64,000 nt of DNA from the NCBI GenBank assembly GCA_037013555.1, contig JASUAD010000009.1:58489114-58553113 (forward strand), given 5' to 3'. Positions 11,831 through 23,699 of the stretch are shown one piece after another. Source of the DNA: Sextonia rubra. Lineage: Eukaryota > Streptophyta > Magnoliopsida > Laurales > Lauraceae. Numbering within the stretch: the stretch's first letter is position 1; the number at the start of each line of letters is the position of its first letter. The position numbers and the translations under genes were made by a program. A model generated the notes under the pieces. It was not told where the DNA came from and did no database searches. It was given only the letters and a program-made list of their open reading frames with translations.

Positions 11831-14310
11831 TTCTTTTAAAGAGTAAGAAGGTCTTCAAATTTATAAAAATAAAGTACAAGATTGGATCCTATCACAGAAC
11901 AAGGATAGCACTCCTATGAGGCATATCCCACAAAAGGATATAGATAAGCCCATGGCCTAGGCACCAAGCATAAATAAAAAACCCCCTAAAGCCCACAGCC
12001 CGGTCATCAAGCAATCATAACAAACGAAACAAAAGTTGAGTTTCCAAAGCATTAATATGAGCAAGGGCATTTCTACCTTGACTTATCCTACGACAAACTG
12101 GGTAGTCATGGGATATAAGTCTACAAATTGAACTTGATCAAACCTTTGAAGAGTTCTTTCCAATCTTCTAACTTCGAATTTTTCTTTCCATGGAGAAAGT
12201 TGTGGACGCCTTAGCAATTGACGTAAAAGAGTTCTCACCTTCAATACAAATGGATGAGCCTTGCTCAGGGATGAGAATGAACAATTGATTAACTCCTAAG
12301 TAATAGTCACATGCTGCTACCCCACTTGGGCAATCAACGTCAGACCATAATATGCCCACTAGGAACTGCCTCAAAGAACAGATAGAAAACCGCACACCTT
12401 TCGATATGAAAGGCTTTGAGCAAGTCTGAGTAACTGTAGAGCATGGAGGTAAATTCCAATGGCATAAAATGTTATCAGGTAATGTTGTGCCCAAGAAGAG
12501 AATATTGTTTGTATATTCTTCACAAGATCTATGACTATGATTGAGACTGGCTTTTATTGGTTTTTAAAGATCCTTTTATTTCTCTCTTGCCACATATACC
12601 ATATAAAGGCTTAAAAATACAAGTTTCCCATACTCCAAGCTCCTTTATGCTGTTGATCAATCCTCAAAATAATTGACTCTACCATAGCTTTTGGAGCATC
12701 ACAAGATATGGGAACTAAATCCAGACAAACCAGAAGGTTTGCCCAAACTTCTTGATAATATTTGCATTTTAGTATTCGGTGATTAGACGTCTCCCATGTG
12801 CAAGCATAAAACATACAAGAAGAGTCACATGGAACATTCTTTTGCGGTCAAAATTTTTTTGTTTCAGGTCTCCCTCGAAACAGCATCCAAGCACATAATG
12901 AATGCTTCCTAATACAACCCCTAAACCAAATTAATGATGGCCATTGCTCCTCCTAATTTTGGTTTCCCTCACCATATAATAGGCTAATTTTAGAGTAAAT
13001 ATTCCATTGTCCTCCAAAATCCACACAATTTCATCTACAAAGTTTTGATCAGGACAGTCTTCTAAAAGAATACCATGAAATACGTCCATAAGTGCATTGG
13101 CAAAAGGAATTGGAAAATCCCACACATCAATGTTAACAAGAGTACTTACCATTAGATCCTCACCATCCCCAAATCATGAATTGCTCGATCCCCATACACT
13201 TCTTTCAGCCAACCTAGGTTCATCCATGAATCTTTCCAAAATATTGTAGAATTCTCAGCACAAATAAGATAATTTAATGTAAGGCAACGCAGTCGTTCAA
13301 AGGTTTAGAATTCATGTCCAACACATAGGCCCCCTTACTTGGCTCTTGAACATCCCAAAAAGATTGATTTCACAGGTATTTTGCATTGACCCATATTGTC
13401 CAACAGGTCTTTTTATTAATCACTACATTCCAAACTTGTCTCATCAAAGCTGCTTTTGATGTTGCAAATAAGAATCTTATTTCAAGCCCTCCACACCTAA
13501 TAGGCTTACAAATAGAATCCCAAGCAATGGGCATAATATATTTAGCCGTCCAACAATTTCAAAAGAAATTGTGTACTTGCTTTCCATAGCATGAAGAATT
13601 GCTTGAGGTAAGAGAAATACCGTCGCCCAATAGAGGTGAAGAGAAGATAAGGTAGATCTTATCACCTCTACTCTGCCAGCATGGGATAATACCTTAAACT
13701 TCCACCAAGCAAGATTTTGTTGAATTTTTACAGGAAGAGACTTGCAATCATTGAAATTTAGCCACTTTGATGATAGAGGGACCCCAAGTATTTCAGAGGA
13801 AGCTTGGCACTTGGAGTTTTCATGATATCTGATATAGCTACTTTATTATCATTGCTACAATTTAAAAAATTAATAACACTTTTTGGCAATTCACTCCCAA
13901 CCTTGAAAATTTTTTGAAGTGCTCCAAGAGATTTTTAAGATTCACCAATGCATAAGTGGAGGCTTTGCTAAAAACAATTAAGTCATTAGCAAACATTAGA
14001 TAAGAGATAGCCCTGTCATTTTTTTTAAAAGGGAGTTGGAATTAATTGGGATGAAGCATATTGTGACATCATAAGAAAGAAAAACTCTATAACAATAGCA
14101 AAGAGAAATGGAGAGAGAGGACATCCTTGCCTTAACCCTCTTGTACCTTTAAAGTGCGATTCTGCACTTTAATTGACTAAAATAGAAAAGGAAGAATCTA
14201 TAACACATGCCATGATCAACTTGATAAAATGTGTAGGGAACCTCATACATGTAAGGCCCACTTAAAGAAAATCCCACCTCACACTGTCATATGCCTTTGA
14301 TAGGTCAATC
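11830..14310 (-). pseudogene. L1-type LINE ORF2, 3' part: RT palm, thumb, zinc-binding, RNase H tail
   Basis: Read on the minus strand, broken frames give in order: DLSKAYDSVRWDFL (about 14305), GTRGLRQGCPLSPFLFAI (about 14140-14090), the RT active site as YLMFANDLIVFSK (about 14010), IRSTLSSLHLYWATVFLLP (13665-13600), a reverse-transcriptase zinc-binding segment CTWETSNHRILKCKYYQEVW (12800-12740), and an RNase H-like end RRISQGRNALAHINAL (about 12090-12050). The order fits a plant L1 ORF2. Many stops and frameshifts are present, and the catalytic FADD is FAND, so it is dead. The reading frame is cut at 14310 by a solo LTR. Confidence 0.9.
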
Positions 14311-15894
14311 TGTTAGATTTTGTGGACTCAATCCATCAGTTGATGTAATAAATTGATTAATTTCTTTATTTATCAATAAAATCTTGCTTTACTTTCATGA
14401 GATGAATATTATTTTACTACTTCATGTACATGACCAATACATATGACATAATGGTTCATGAGTTGAATCGGGTCCCATTAGTATATTAGATGTGATATAT
14501 GTGCATGGATGAGATCTACACGCGAGAGATATATGTCACAAATCTTATACTTAAATAGCTTCACAGCCAGTAATGGGACTGGGCATCTCATTTGATAAGG
14601 TTGCAGCACTTTGATCACTATGAGATAGTGTAATTTGTCTCGATCATCAGAATGTAAGATTCTGGATCACGGTGCTGGTACATTGGATGTATTGAAAGAC
14701 CATGAGATGCACCTTATGGAATTTCATCTCAATAATAAGGTATGCTCTCATAATTCCCTAGCAGTAGGCTCTCAATCCTGAGACATTGATGAACTCAAGT
14801 TTCTATCTATTCATTTGCTTTGAGTCACCAATGAGTGAGGCCGACTGTAGGTTAACACCTCGGTGTCTTGCGTATGTCGTAGTAGAACTGTGGGAACATT
14901 GAATGATTAAGATGGAATCTATCTCTATTATTCCCTTATGCCAATTAATGGATTTGTGATTAGTAAGTGCGCACCCATCTCAATTAAGAGTTAATTGGAT
15001 GGTACTGATGATTACTGTGATTAATTGGGGCTCAAGGATAATAAGATGTGGAACTTAGATTGAAAGAGACAGATTTATTCCAATTGATCCACGGATTTTG
15101 ATAGAGGGGCCTAATTGTGGTAATTGGGAAGTTTAGGGTCTTCATTGTAATTTATTCCTAAGACTGGAGTGCAATTGCATTTATATAATGGTGTTATTTG
15201 CAATTAACTGTGGGCCCGAATTGCACATAAGATGTGGGGTCGCGTTGTTCCAGTTGGAGCCAACTTTCTAAGGAATCCCTAGTGGTTCCCACGCTAGCCC
15301 AAGATATTGGAAAATACTAATCCGACTTTAACTCTAGAAAGGAGAGTTTGGAAAAGAGAAAGTTGCTAATTGCTTTGGAAGTAAGACTTCTATTTCAATT
15401 AGACAAGGGAGAAATTTAAAAGTCTATAAAATCTCTTGGACGTCCAATAAGACTCTCTCTTACGCCCAAAACCCTATTCGTGCAAGAGTTGCACGAGTTT
15501 CTCTCTCCTTCTCTCTTCTAGTTCCTTAGAGTTTCGAGTTGGGATTTCTCCTGAAAATTCCACCACTCTTCTTGAGAAAAGAAATCCAATTTGGGTCATA
15601 GCGTGGAAGGCTAAGAGGTCTTGAAGATTCTCATCATCAAGTAGAGTCATAACTTCTTCATTAGAGCACTACGGATCTCCAAAGGTATGATCTACTTCTT
15701 TTATGTCGTAGATTATTGTGGATATTTAGTTCTATTTGATTCTATCTTTTAGATAGAATATTTACTGTACATGGTCACGAGATTAAGGGTAATGCATCCT
15801 GGATTGGGTTTTTGGTCTTATGGATAGTTGATCCCTGTGTCAAGTGGGTCAAAAGTTTTGAAAATCTATCCACGAGACCCACCTGCTTCCAATA
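14311..15894 (+). mobile_element. Solo LTR (1584 bp) inserted in the LINE RT domain
   Basis: The insert starts TGTTAGATTTTGTGG and ends CTTCCAATA, flanked by perfect CAATC duplications at 14306-14310 and 15895-15899. Removing insert and one duplication restores the LINE peptide PKMCVKI-DLSKAYDSV, which proves the boundaries. Inside are a promoter-like TCTATAAAATCTC (15433) and a CT-rich leader (15455-15530), as in plant LTR R/U5 regions. There are no terminal inverted repeats and no coding sequence. The ends are TG...TA rather than TG...CA, so the last base has probably mutated. Copia or gypsy origin cannot be told. Confidence 0.85.
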
Positions 15895-16316
15895 CAATCT
15901 TGACACACATTTTTGGAGCTACTCATTCCAAGTGGAAATTATGCAGTAAGTCTTAGGCAAGGAGGATCATATTTGAGATATTTCTCTCTAAGGTAAATGC
16001 TAACTGCATTGGCCCAACCAACTTTGAAATAATTGGCTTCAATCTATTAACTAAGATCCTATTAATTATTTTGTACAATTCATTTGTTAAGGATATTGGC
16101 CTAAATTTATTTGAGGAGGCTGCTTTCTCAGTTTTTGTCACCAAAACAATAAAGGTAGCCTTCATTAGCTTTAGCATAAAACCATTCTTGAAGAAATCCA
16201 TAATGCCTTCACAAAAATCATTACACAAAAATAATACCTATTATGATAGGCCAGAAGACTTTGATGAAATGAGCATTAAACCCTTTAGGTCCTAGGGCTT
16301 TGTTTGGATTTGCATT
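15895..16316 (-). pseudogene. LINE ORF2, middle part: N-terminal RT domain
   Basis: Minus-strand frames read ANPNKALGPKGFNAHFIK (about 16310-16255), then NDFCEGIMDFFKNGFMLK, TFIVLVTKTEKAASSNKFRP, ISLTNELYKIINRILVNRLK and a worn ERNISNMILLA, and on to PKMCVKI at 15899. This is the canonical start of the plant L1 reverse transcriptase (KAPGPDGF, then FRPISL, then NRLK). It is one piece of the same LINE as 11830-14310 and 26209-27480, separated by later insertions. Confidence 0.92.
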
Positions 16317-18779
16317 TGTCACACCCCTAAAACTAAGCCGGATCCAAACCCAATTCTAGGGGAGTAAGAATTAGGGCCAATTGAAATTTTTCTTACATAA
16401 ACAATACGAGCCTCAATTCCGGGTGAATCGAAGTCTTTCGTAAGGTTATGCTTAGTGATCAAGCAATCATAATCACGCGCGAAACTGAAATCCATAATCT
16501 GCGCAGTTGAGTATCATATTCCAACCATATAACAAATCTCAATAATAATAAAATCAAAGTCAAGTGCTTCGAAGCATAATAATTAAAGTTGTGATTTTAA
16601 AACAAATAAATTTAATGAATAAACTAATGGCCCCAAACAAGGCCTTATTACATACTCTAATGTTTCGATTTCCACACCAACACTAGGACACCTCAGATAA
16701 TGTCATGGCGCTCCACTGAACAATTCAGCCATCTAGTGAAATTTCTTATGTTGCTTGACCCTCCAATTCGGCACCAGTAGCAGAACTTAGACACCAAAAG
16801 TAGTGGATCAAATTGAAGTAATCTGGCAAGAGGTAAAATGCAAGCAATGACGTTAATCAATTGAATTAAAACATATATTACATTCTGCCCCAAAATATAC
16901 CGAATGCAAACCTAGTGGCATGAATGCACAAAAAGGGGTATCCCTACAGATACAATACACATAAACGGGATTATCGCATATACAATATACAAAAATGAGT
17001 ATTATCGTAGTATGGCATACAAAAACAAGCATTCTCACCAGATATAACAAATAGCACCGCTATGTACTATATCCCACAATACATATTGTCCCGATGGCGT
17101 ATGACCAGCTCCAACTGCAGTCGGTCAAATAAATGTATACAATTACATCCTATATATAAATGTATAATAATCATGCCATGAAACCCTTAATTCACAATAT
17201 CTAAACCATTATTAATTTAAGTGTTTAGATTGCTTATTTTAAAAGTATATTATGATCATGTGCCATTTTTTTTCTCTGATGGTAAGCACTAATCCACTTA
17301 ATGGTCATAGTTAATTAAATATGCACATGGAGACTAACATTCCTTCAAAATAGTAATGAGAGTCCACGATGCCAATATCCTACTTTCGGTGTCTATCATG
17401 TGGTGCATCTTGAATCTCACATTCCCATTTTGAACCCGGTCCAACCATCATGTGACATTCAACCAGCTTTTCTCAAAATAGAACCCATCTAATCCAATTA
17501 TGTAAAGTTAATGTGTTTTGCGAGTTGGGTAGAAAGTATTTAAATTTCAAATCCAATCTAAATCAAATTACGATCAAAGGAGAGGAAACAATTAGGTTCT
17601 TAATTTTCATTGTTGTGTATAAAAACACCAAATTATTTTATATGAAACAAAAGTTTCAAATCCCAAATTCAGATTCGAAATTTAAAGTCAAATTAAAATC
17701 CAAAATAGAATCCCAGATACAGTCTAATTAAGATTCTAGCCATTCCTAATTACTTCTTAATTAAATCTCAATTAAACTAATTAAAATACTAATCACACCT
17801 AATTAATTATTAATTAGGATTCTAATGAAGTCATAACTGAACCCCAAATCACTATTCTAATTAATTATAATTTAATGTTTTAATCACACTCAAACCCACT
17901 ATGGAAACCCAAAATAAAGACCCAAAATTAAATAAAGTAAAAACCAAGTTAATATCCTAAATTCTAGTCATTTTGGCCCATTAAGTTCCCTGCCAGCTTA
18001 CTAGAAACCCAGCCCAGCCCAACCACAACCCAGGCCCAACCGGCCTAGCCCAGCCGCAACTAGGCCCAGCAGTAGCCCGGCCTAGGTGCTGTCAAGCCCA
18101 ACCGCAGCCAGGCCCAGCTAGCTGGGCAAGCGGCAAACGCTACCTGGCCTGCCAGGCAACACTGCTGCCTAGGTTGCGCTGTAACTACGACTGCTTTGCT
18201 TTTTTTTTTATATGTAAATTTTTTATTTCAATTAAAATCAAATCTTCATTATTAATCCATATTCAAGACATTAAACCTAATTAAATAAATCATATTTAAA
18301 GCATGTCATTCAACAAAGCAATAAAATAGATATTGTTTACAATTGTCCACTTGCCTAAATTTCGATACCAAAAGTAAATCTGAAGATCAAACATTAGTTC
18401 CCTTGGAGAGCTGCTAGGGCTTGGTTGCAAAGGAAATGAAGAAAATGGAAGAATTGGACGTATGAAAAAAAGAAGATTGAAAGCCTTTAGGGTTATATTA
18501 TATAAAGGTTTTTCTAAATTACAAAGAAAGGTTCCTTGCTTTTTAGTGAGTTTTATAAAATTGCATAAAAGGGCTTTTGGCTTAAAAAGGTCAAACAACT
18601 CAGGCCGAAGCCTCAAGAATGTTTAATCAACCCATCTTCAATGGGCCCTACATAAAACTACCATGCATGCAAGGATCTAAATCTCTAAAATGGACTATTA
18701 ATCACCCATCTACCCCCTATCAACCCAACTTAAACCCGACAAACCGATTCCATCCAAATTAAAATTCTAAGGCCTGACA
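16317..18779 (-). repeat. 3' LTR of the family B gypsy element (2463 bp)
   Basis: On the plus strand it runs from TGTCACACCCC to ...GGCCTGACA and is colinear with 23700-26208 along its whole length (for example the ATTAGGGCCAATT, AAGTGCTTC.AAGCATAATA and GTTAATGTGTTTTGCGAG blocks). It contains a GC-rich C/A/G block at 17990-18190 with a perfect palindrome GCCCAGCTAGCTGGGC at 18112-18127. Confidence 0.92.
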
Positions 18780-18792
18780 TCTCATCCCCCTT
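18780..18792 (-). other. Polypurine tract of the family B element
   Basis: The minus strand reads AAGGGGGATGAGA immediately before the LTR start TGTCAGGCC. This is the expected priming tract and fixes the LTR boundary. Confidence 0.82.
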
Positions 18793-18799
18793 AAAGGAC

Positions 18800-19905
18800 A
18801 TTTAGCCCTCCAAATGACTAACATACCTCAGGAAAAAGGTGCAGATACTGTCTTTTCACTTCATCTCTAAGCTCCCACGTTGCTTCCTTCAGGTAATGAT
18901 GAATCCATTGAACCTTCACCCAATGGATAAAGCGGTTCCTCAACACCTGCTCTTTGGTGTCGACAATCTCCATTCGCTACTCAGTGTAAGTCGTACCATC
19001 CTGCACTTGCAATGGTTCATACTGCGACACGTGCGAAGGGTCTGCTACATACTTCCTCAGCACAGAAACATGGAAGATGTTATGAACACCTGATAGCTTT
19101 GGGGCAGTGTTAACCGATAAGCCACCTCATTGACCTTGCTGATAATTAGGAAAAGTCCCACATATCTTCTAGAGAGTTTCTCTTTTCGCCCAAACCGTAA
19201 GGTACCACACGTAGACGACACCTTCAAAAACACATGGTCACCAACCTCAGACTTTAGCTCTCTCTTCCTCTTATTTGCATAACTTTTTTGGCGACTACGA
19301 GCAACTTTTAGCATTTTCAGAATCTATTTTACCTTCTCACTTGACTCTCTAACCATAGATGGTCCAAGAAGACCACGGGCTCCAAAATTTACCCAACATA
19401 TAGGGGTTCAGCATCTTTTTCCATTTAAGTCTTTAAAAGGTGCAATGCCAATTCTGGAGTAGTAACTATTATTATACGCTAATTCACACAAGGCCAAGCT
19501 GTCGTCCCAATTGGTCTTGAAATCCAAAACACAGGCTCTTAACATATCCTCCAATGTCTGGTTTGTATGCTCTGTCTGCTCGTCAGTTTGGGGATGATAG
19601 ACTATACTAAAACTCAACTTGTTTCCCAAAGCTTCTTGCAGTGATTCCCAAAACTGAGATGCGAACTTGCTAGCCCGATTAGAGACAATGAAAACCAATG
19701 CTCCATGTAATCTTACCACTTCCTTGATATAGAGGTCTACCATTTTTTCCATTCCCTGACCCGTCTTAAACGGTACAAAGTGGGCTAACTTCGTCAAGCG
19801 GTCCACTATCACCCAAATTACATCAAAGCCCTTCTTGGTATTAGGCAATCCTGACACAAAGTCTATAATGATGTGCTCCCACTTCCACTGAGGAATCTTC
19901 AACTA
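18800..19905 (-). pseudogene. Family B integrase with chromodomain tail
   Basis: The minus strand from 19902 downward encodes an integrase core: WKWEHIIIDFVSGLPNTKKG, VIVDRLTKLAHFVPFKT, a worn VSNRASKFAS, and YHPQTDEQTEHTNQTLEDM. The first Asp and the Glu of the DDE triad are visible, but the middle Asp is Asn (SNR for the usual SDR), so the enzyme would be inactive. The frame then breaks, and 19314-19057 gives SRQKSYANKRKRELK, GDHVFLKVS and RKEKLSRRYVG. Further down, broken frames show EIVDTKEQVLRN and EATWELRDEVKRQYLHLFPE, the chromodomain part. Confidence 0.9.
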
Positions 19906-20339
19906 ATGCAAAAGATCTTGGGTTCTTCTATAGTTTGCCTTAATCTGCTGGCAGATGAAATATTTTCCAACAAATTCTGCAAAATCGTTCTACATATTCT
20001 TCTACCAGTAGTGATCCTTCAAATCTTGATACATTTTGGTACTACTTGGATGAATAGTATAACGAGTATGGTGTGCCTCTATCATGACTTCATCCTTCAA
20101 GTCGGAAAATCAAGCACACAAGTTCTGCCTTTATAATACAAAATATCATCTTCCAACTTAAAATCAGGCCTCTCATCCATATGATCTTTGATTCTTGTTA
20201 TTTCGAGATCTAGTAACTGGTGTTCCTTGATCTTTAAAAGTAATTCGGGTTCCCACGAGATTATACTAGCCAACACTGCCTGCTCATTAATAGGCTAGAA
20301 ATAAACATTCATATCTTTCAAATATCGATTTAGAAGTAT

Positions 20340-21600
20340 TCTACAATCAATCCGCCAGTAAATACTGCTTTTCTACTTAGAGCATCTGCTACTACATTAG
20401 CCTTTCATGAATGCTTCTTTAATCCAAAATCGTAATCCTTAATATGAGCTATCCATCTCCTCTATCTCATGTTCAATTCACCTTGTGTAAAGAGATGCTA
20501 GAGGCTCTTATAGTCTGAATGCACTTCAAAAGTGGCTGCATAAAGATAATGTCTCTACATCTTCAAAGCAAACACTGCTAGCTCCAAGTCATGGGATGCA
20601 TACTTTTGTTCATGCTCCTTCAACTATCTAGACCTATATGCTACCACCTTCCCATGTTGCTAGAGGACACAACCAAGTCCAACTCTGAATACCTCAGCAA
20701 AATCACAAAACCATCACTACCTGCAAGTAAGGTAAAAAACAAGGGCTGTGATCAACCTTCTTTTCAACTCCTGAAAACTTTGCTCGGTCTCATCATTCCA
20801 CACAAAAAGAATTTCCTTAAGAGTCAATCTCGATAGTGGGGCTGCTATTGTAGAAAATTCTTCTACAAATCGGTGATAATAACCTGCTAGGCCTAAGAAA
20901 CTTCAGATCTTTGACACTGTTTTCAGTCTTTTCCATTTTACCACTGCTTCAATCTTTACTGGGTCCACTGCTAAACCTTCCCTGGAGATGATATAACCAA
21001 GATATCCTACCTGCTCCAACCAAAATTCACACTTACTTACCTTAGCATACAGTTGATGTTCCCTCAACAACAATAAAGTGCGAAGATGTTGAGCATGCTT
21101 TTCCCAACTCTTCGAATATGCAAGTACATCATCAATAAATACCACGACAAACTAGTCCAAGTGCTATGCAAAAACCCTATTCATCATAGCTATAAAAGCT
21201 ACCCGCGCATTAGTCAGTCCAAATGACATCACCGAAAATTCATAGTGACCATATCTAATGCTGAATGCATTTTTCGGAATATCCTGATCTCATACCCTCA
21301 ATTAATGATATCCTGATCTTAGATCCATCTTAGAAAAATACTAGCACTCTGTCACTGATTAAACAATTCGTCGATTCGGGGCCAAGGATACCTATTCTTG
21401 ATGGTCACTTGATTAAGTTGTCTATAATCAACACACATTCTCATATAACCATCCTTCTTTTTGACAAATAACACTAGAACGCCCTAAGAAGAGACACTCG
21501 GTGTAATAAAACCCTCGTTCAATAGTTCTTATAATTGCTCCTTGAGTTCTCTCAACTCAGCTGAGGCTATCCTATAAAGGGCTTTTAAGATCAGTGTTGT
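20340..21600 (-). pseudogene. Family B reverse transcriptase and RNase H remnant
   Basis: On the minus strand, frames around 21145-20903 give VFIDDVLAYSKSWEKHAQHL, then KCEFWLEQVGYLGYIIS, and after a frame break SFLGLAGYYHRFVEEF. FIDD is the RT active-site motif in its common gypsy form. Upstream (21500-21400) are KDGYMRMCVDYRQLN and NRYPWPRIDELF. Downstream are RNase H and linker pieces EVHSDYKSL, HLFTQGELNMR and KANVVADALSRK (about 20550-20370). Stops and frameshifts are frequent. The gap 19906-20340 is the worn connection between RNase H and the integrase zinc finger. Confidence 0.88.
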
Positions 21601-21716
21601 GTTCGGCATAAGTTCAATTGTAAAATCAATCTCATGAACAGGCGGCAATCCGGGAATATCATCAGGAAAAACATCCGGAAACTCAGACACCACAGTGTCT
21701 CCTCCACCGCTTTAGT

Positions 21717-22229
21717 TCATTTATCCTCCACAATAAATGCTATATACCCCTCAAAACCTTTCATCAACATCTTCGTACCCTTCATGGCAAAGATTATCCA
21801 AGTAACCACTCTCTTCTCAGATCCAACAAATTGCACCTCAGTACCATCATCAGCTGTTAACTTAACTGTCTTAGCACGGTAGTCCATCACTGCATTATGA
21901 ACAGCAAGCCAATCCATACCCAAGATGCCGTCAAAATCATTCATTAGCAATAATATTAAATTAGCCTTTAGCACAAGGCCACTTATCAATAATTTGCATT
22001 CATGGTAGTACTTCAAACAACTAACTTTCTTATCCAACGGGGTAGTCACAACTAAATCAAAAAGTAGCTCAGTTGCTCTAACACCAATCTTCAAGGCAAA
22101 ACTAGGGAAAATATAAGAATGGGTAGAACCAGGATCAAAGAAAGCTTTAGCATTATTATCACAAACAAAAATAATACCTTCCACAATGTTCTCTACACCA
22201 TCAACCTGTTCCTGAGTCATTGTATACAC
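21717..22229 (-). pseudogene. Family B aspartic protease segment
   Basis: The open minus-strand frame reads AKAFFDPGSTHSYIFPSFAL, then CLKYYHECKLLISGLVLKAN and NDFDGILGMDWLAVHNAVMD. This is the gypsy pepsin-like protease: the flap and the second conserved block (ILGMDWL) are intact, but the catalytic D-S/T-G reads D-P-G, so it is probably inactive. It lies between the gag zinc knuckle and RT, as expected. Confidence 0.88.
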
Positions 22230-22379
22230 TCTGCCTGCCTACTGGGGCCTTGGTTACTATCTGTTAGGCCCTTAAGGTCGCTACGGTCCTCTCTGAGGTC
22301 GGGGCTGCTGGGGAGGTTGATACAATTGCACTTGTTGCTGTAGTGTTTGAGGTCATGGCTACTGCAGAGGGAATGGTAC

Positions 22380-23490
22380 TATATGTCTCAATGGCTGTGC
22401 TTGAATAGGTGCTTCCTATATAGATATTTTCCACTATTGTTGGCCTTTCTTCTTATGACAATCCTTGACTTGATTACTAGAGTCTCCACAGTGAAAACAC
22501 TCTCTCGTCTGCCTCCAACACTTAGATGTTTGGTGGTTATTGCCACAAGGCTCCCTTTTCTAGTTCTTGAATTGGTGCTGTGGGGCCGAAGATGGAGCAA
22601 CTTTCTACTTGGGTTGACTTGGAAGGGCCATGCACCCAATCACCTCCTCGGCCTAATATGCCTTATCCAAGTAATCCTAGTAAGTATTTAGAACTAGTGA
22701 CTTAGCATGTAGTAGTATATATGGTTGAAGGCCATCGAGGAACCGTCGAATCCTCTCTCTTTCTGGAGTGATAAGAGTTGGTACGAAACAAAAGAGATTG
22801 GTAAACTACAGCTCATACTCCCAAACAAACAAATTCTTTGCTTTAGCCTATCAAACTCTATCCTTTTCTAAATACGAACATGCTTCGGTATGTACTTCTC
22901 ACAAAGCTGATTATGAAAAGTAGTCCAAGCCACCTCTTTAGTACTTCCCTCATACTTTTCCTTAACGGTAGTCCACCACCTGTTTACCACATCTTGAAAC
23001 ATAGAAGATGCCAACTTAACATTATGTACCCCTGTGCAGACCAAGATTTCAAATATCTTCTCAACTTGGATGAGAAATTCTTCTGCTACCATTGGATCTT
23101 CACTCCTATTGAACTCCAGCAGACCCTTCTTCTTAAACTTTTCAAAAACATCATTTTGGTCCTGGGGTCTGGGGGAAACAACAACCTGAGACTACCCAAT
23201 CCTCTACAGAGCCTATAGTATACTGATCTAAAATGTTACTTGATCCACTAACTGTGGCTGTACCATAAACATTGGTTGTGGCATTATCGGTGGCTAAGTT
23301 GCATGCATTGCATGGGGTTGGTTCATCCTCTACACAGCTTCCAATAACTATGCCATTTGCTAATCCTAACGTTGCTGATGGCTAACATAATCTGGAGCAA
23401 AGTTTGAATCGGATCATCAGTTATACCGCTAGGCTCACCTGACTCTGAACTAGATGGGTTGGCTTTTGTTTTCCTTGTTCTAGGTGCCAT
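22380..23490 (-). pseudogene. Family B gag with zinc knuckle
   Basis: The likely gag start is the ATG at 23490 (MAPRTRKTKANPSS). The retrotransposon-gag domain follows at 23092-22868: AEEFLIQVEKIFEILVCTG, RWWTTVKEKYEG, and WTTFHNQLCEKYIPKHVR. A zinc knuckle lies near 22520-22470 as CFHCGDSSNQVKDC; the spacing fits C-x2-C-x4-H-x4-C, but the His is Asn (AAT for CAT or CAC). Frames are broken between the parts. Confidence 0.85.
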
Positions 23491-23684
23491 GTCTACAAAA
23501 CAACCATTCGTTAAAGACTGAACGACAAAAAACGCAAAAGGTAGCAAACTCTTGTAACCTCTAAACAATGATAAAGTTCGTATACAATTATACACATCAA
23601 AACCCTAACGTTCCCACTTAAAATCTTTACTCCTAACATCGGACCTACGTTTCTAGCATCTTTTAAAACTTCTAGAAACTGAAC

Positions 23685-23698
23685 CACTCGGATACCAA
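23685..23698 (-). other. Primer-binding site of the family B element
   Basis: The minus strand reads TGGTATCCGAGTGG one base after the 5' LTR end. It is close to the usual plant initiator-Met tRNA site TGGTATCAGAGC, with one changed base within the first nine. Confidence 0.75.
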
Positions 23699-23699
23699 C

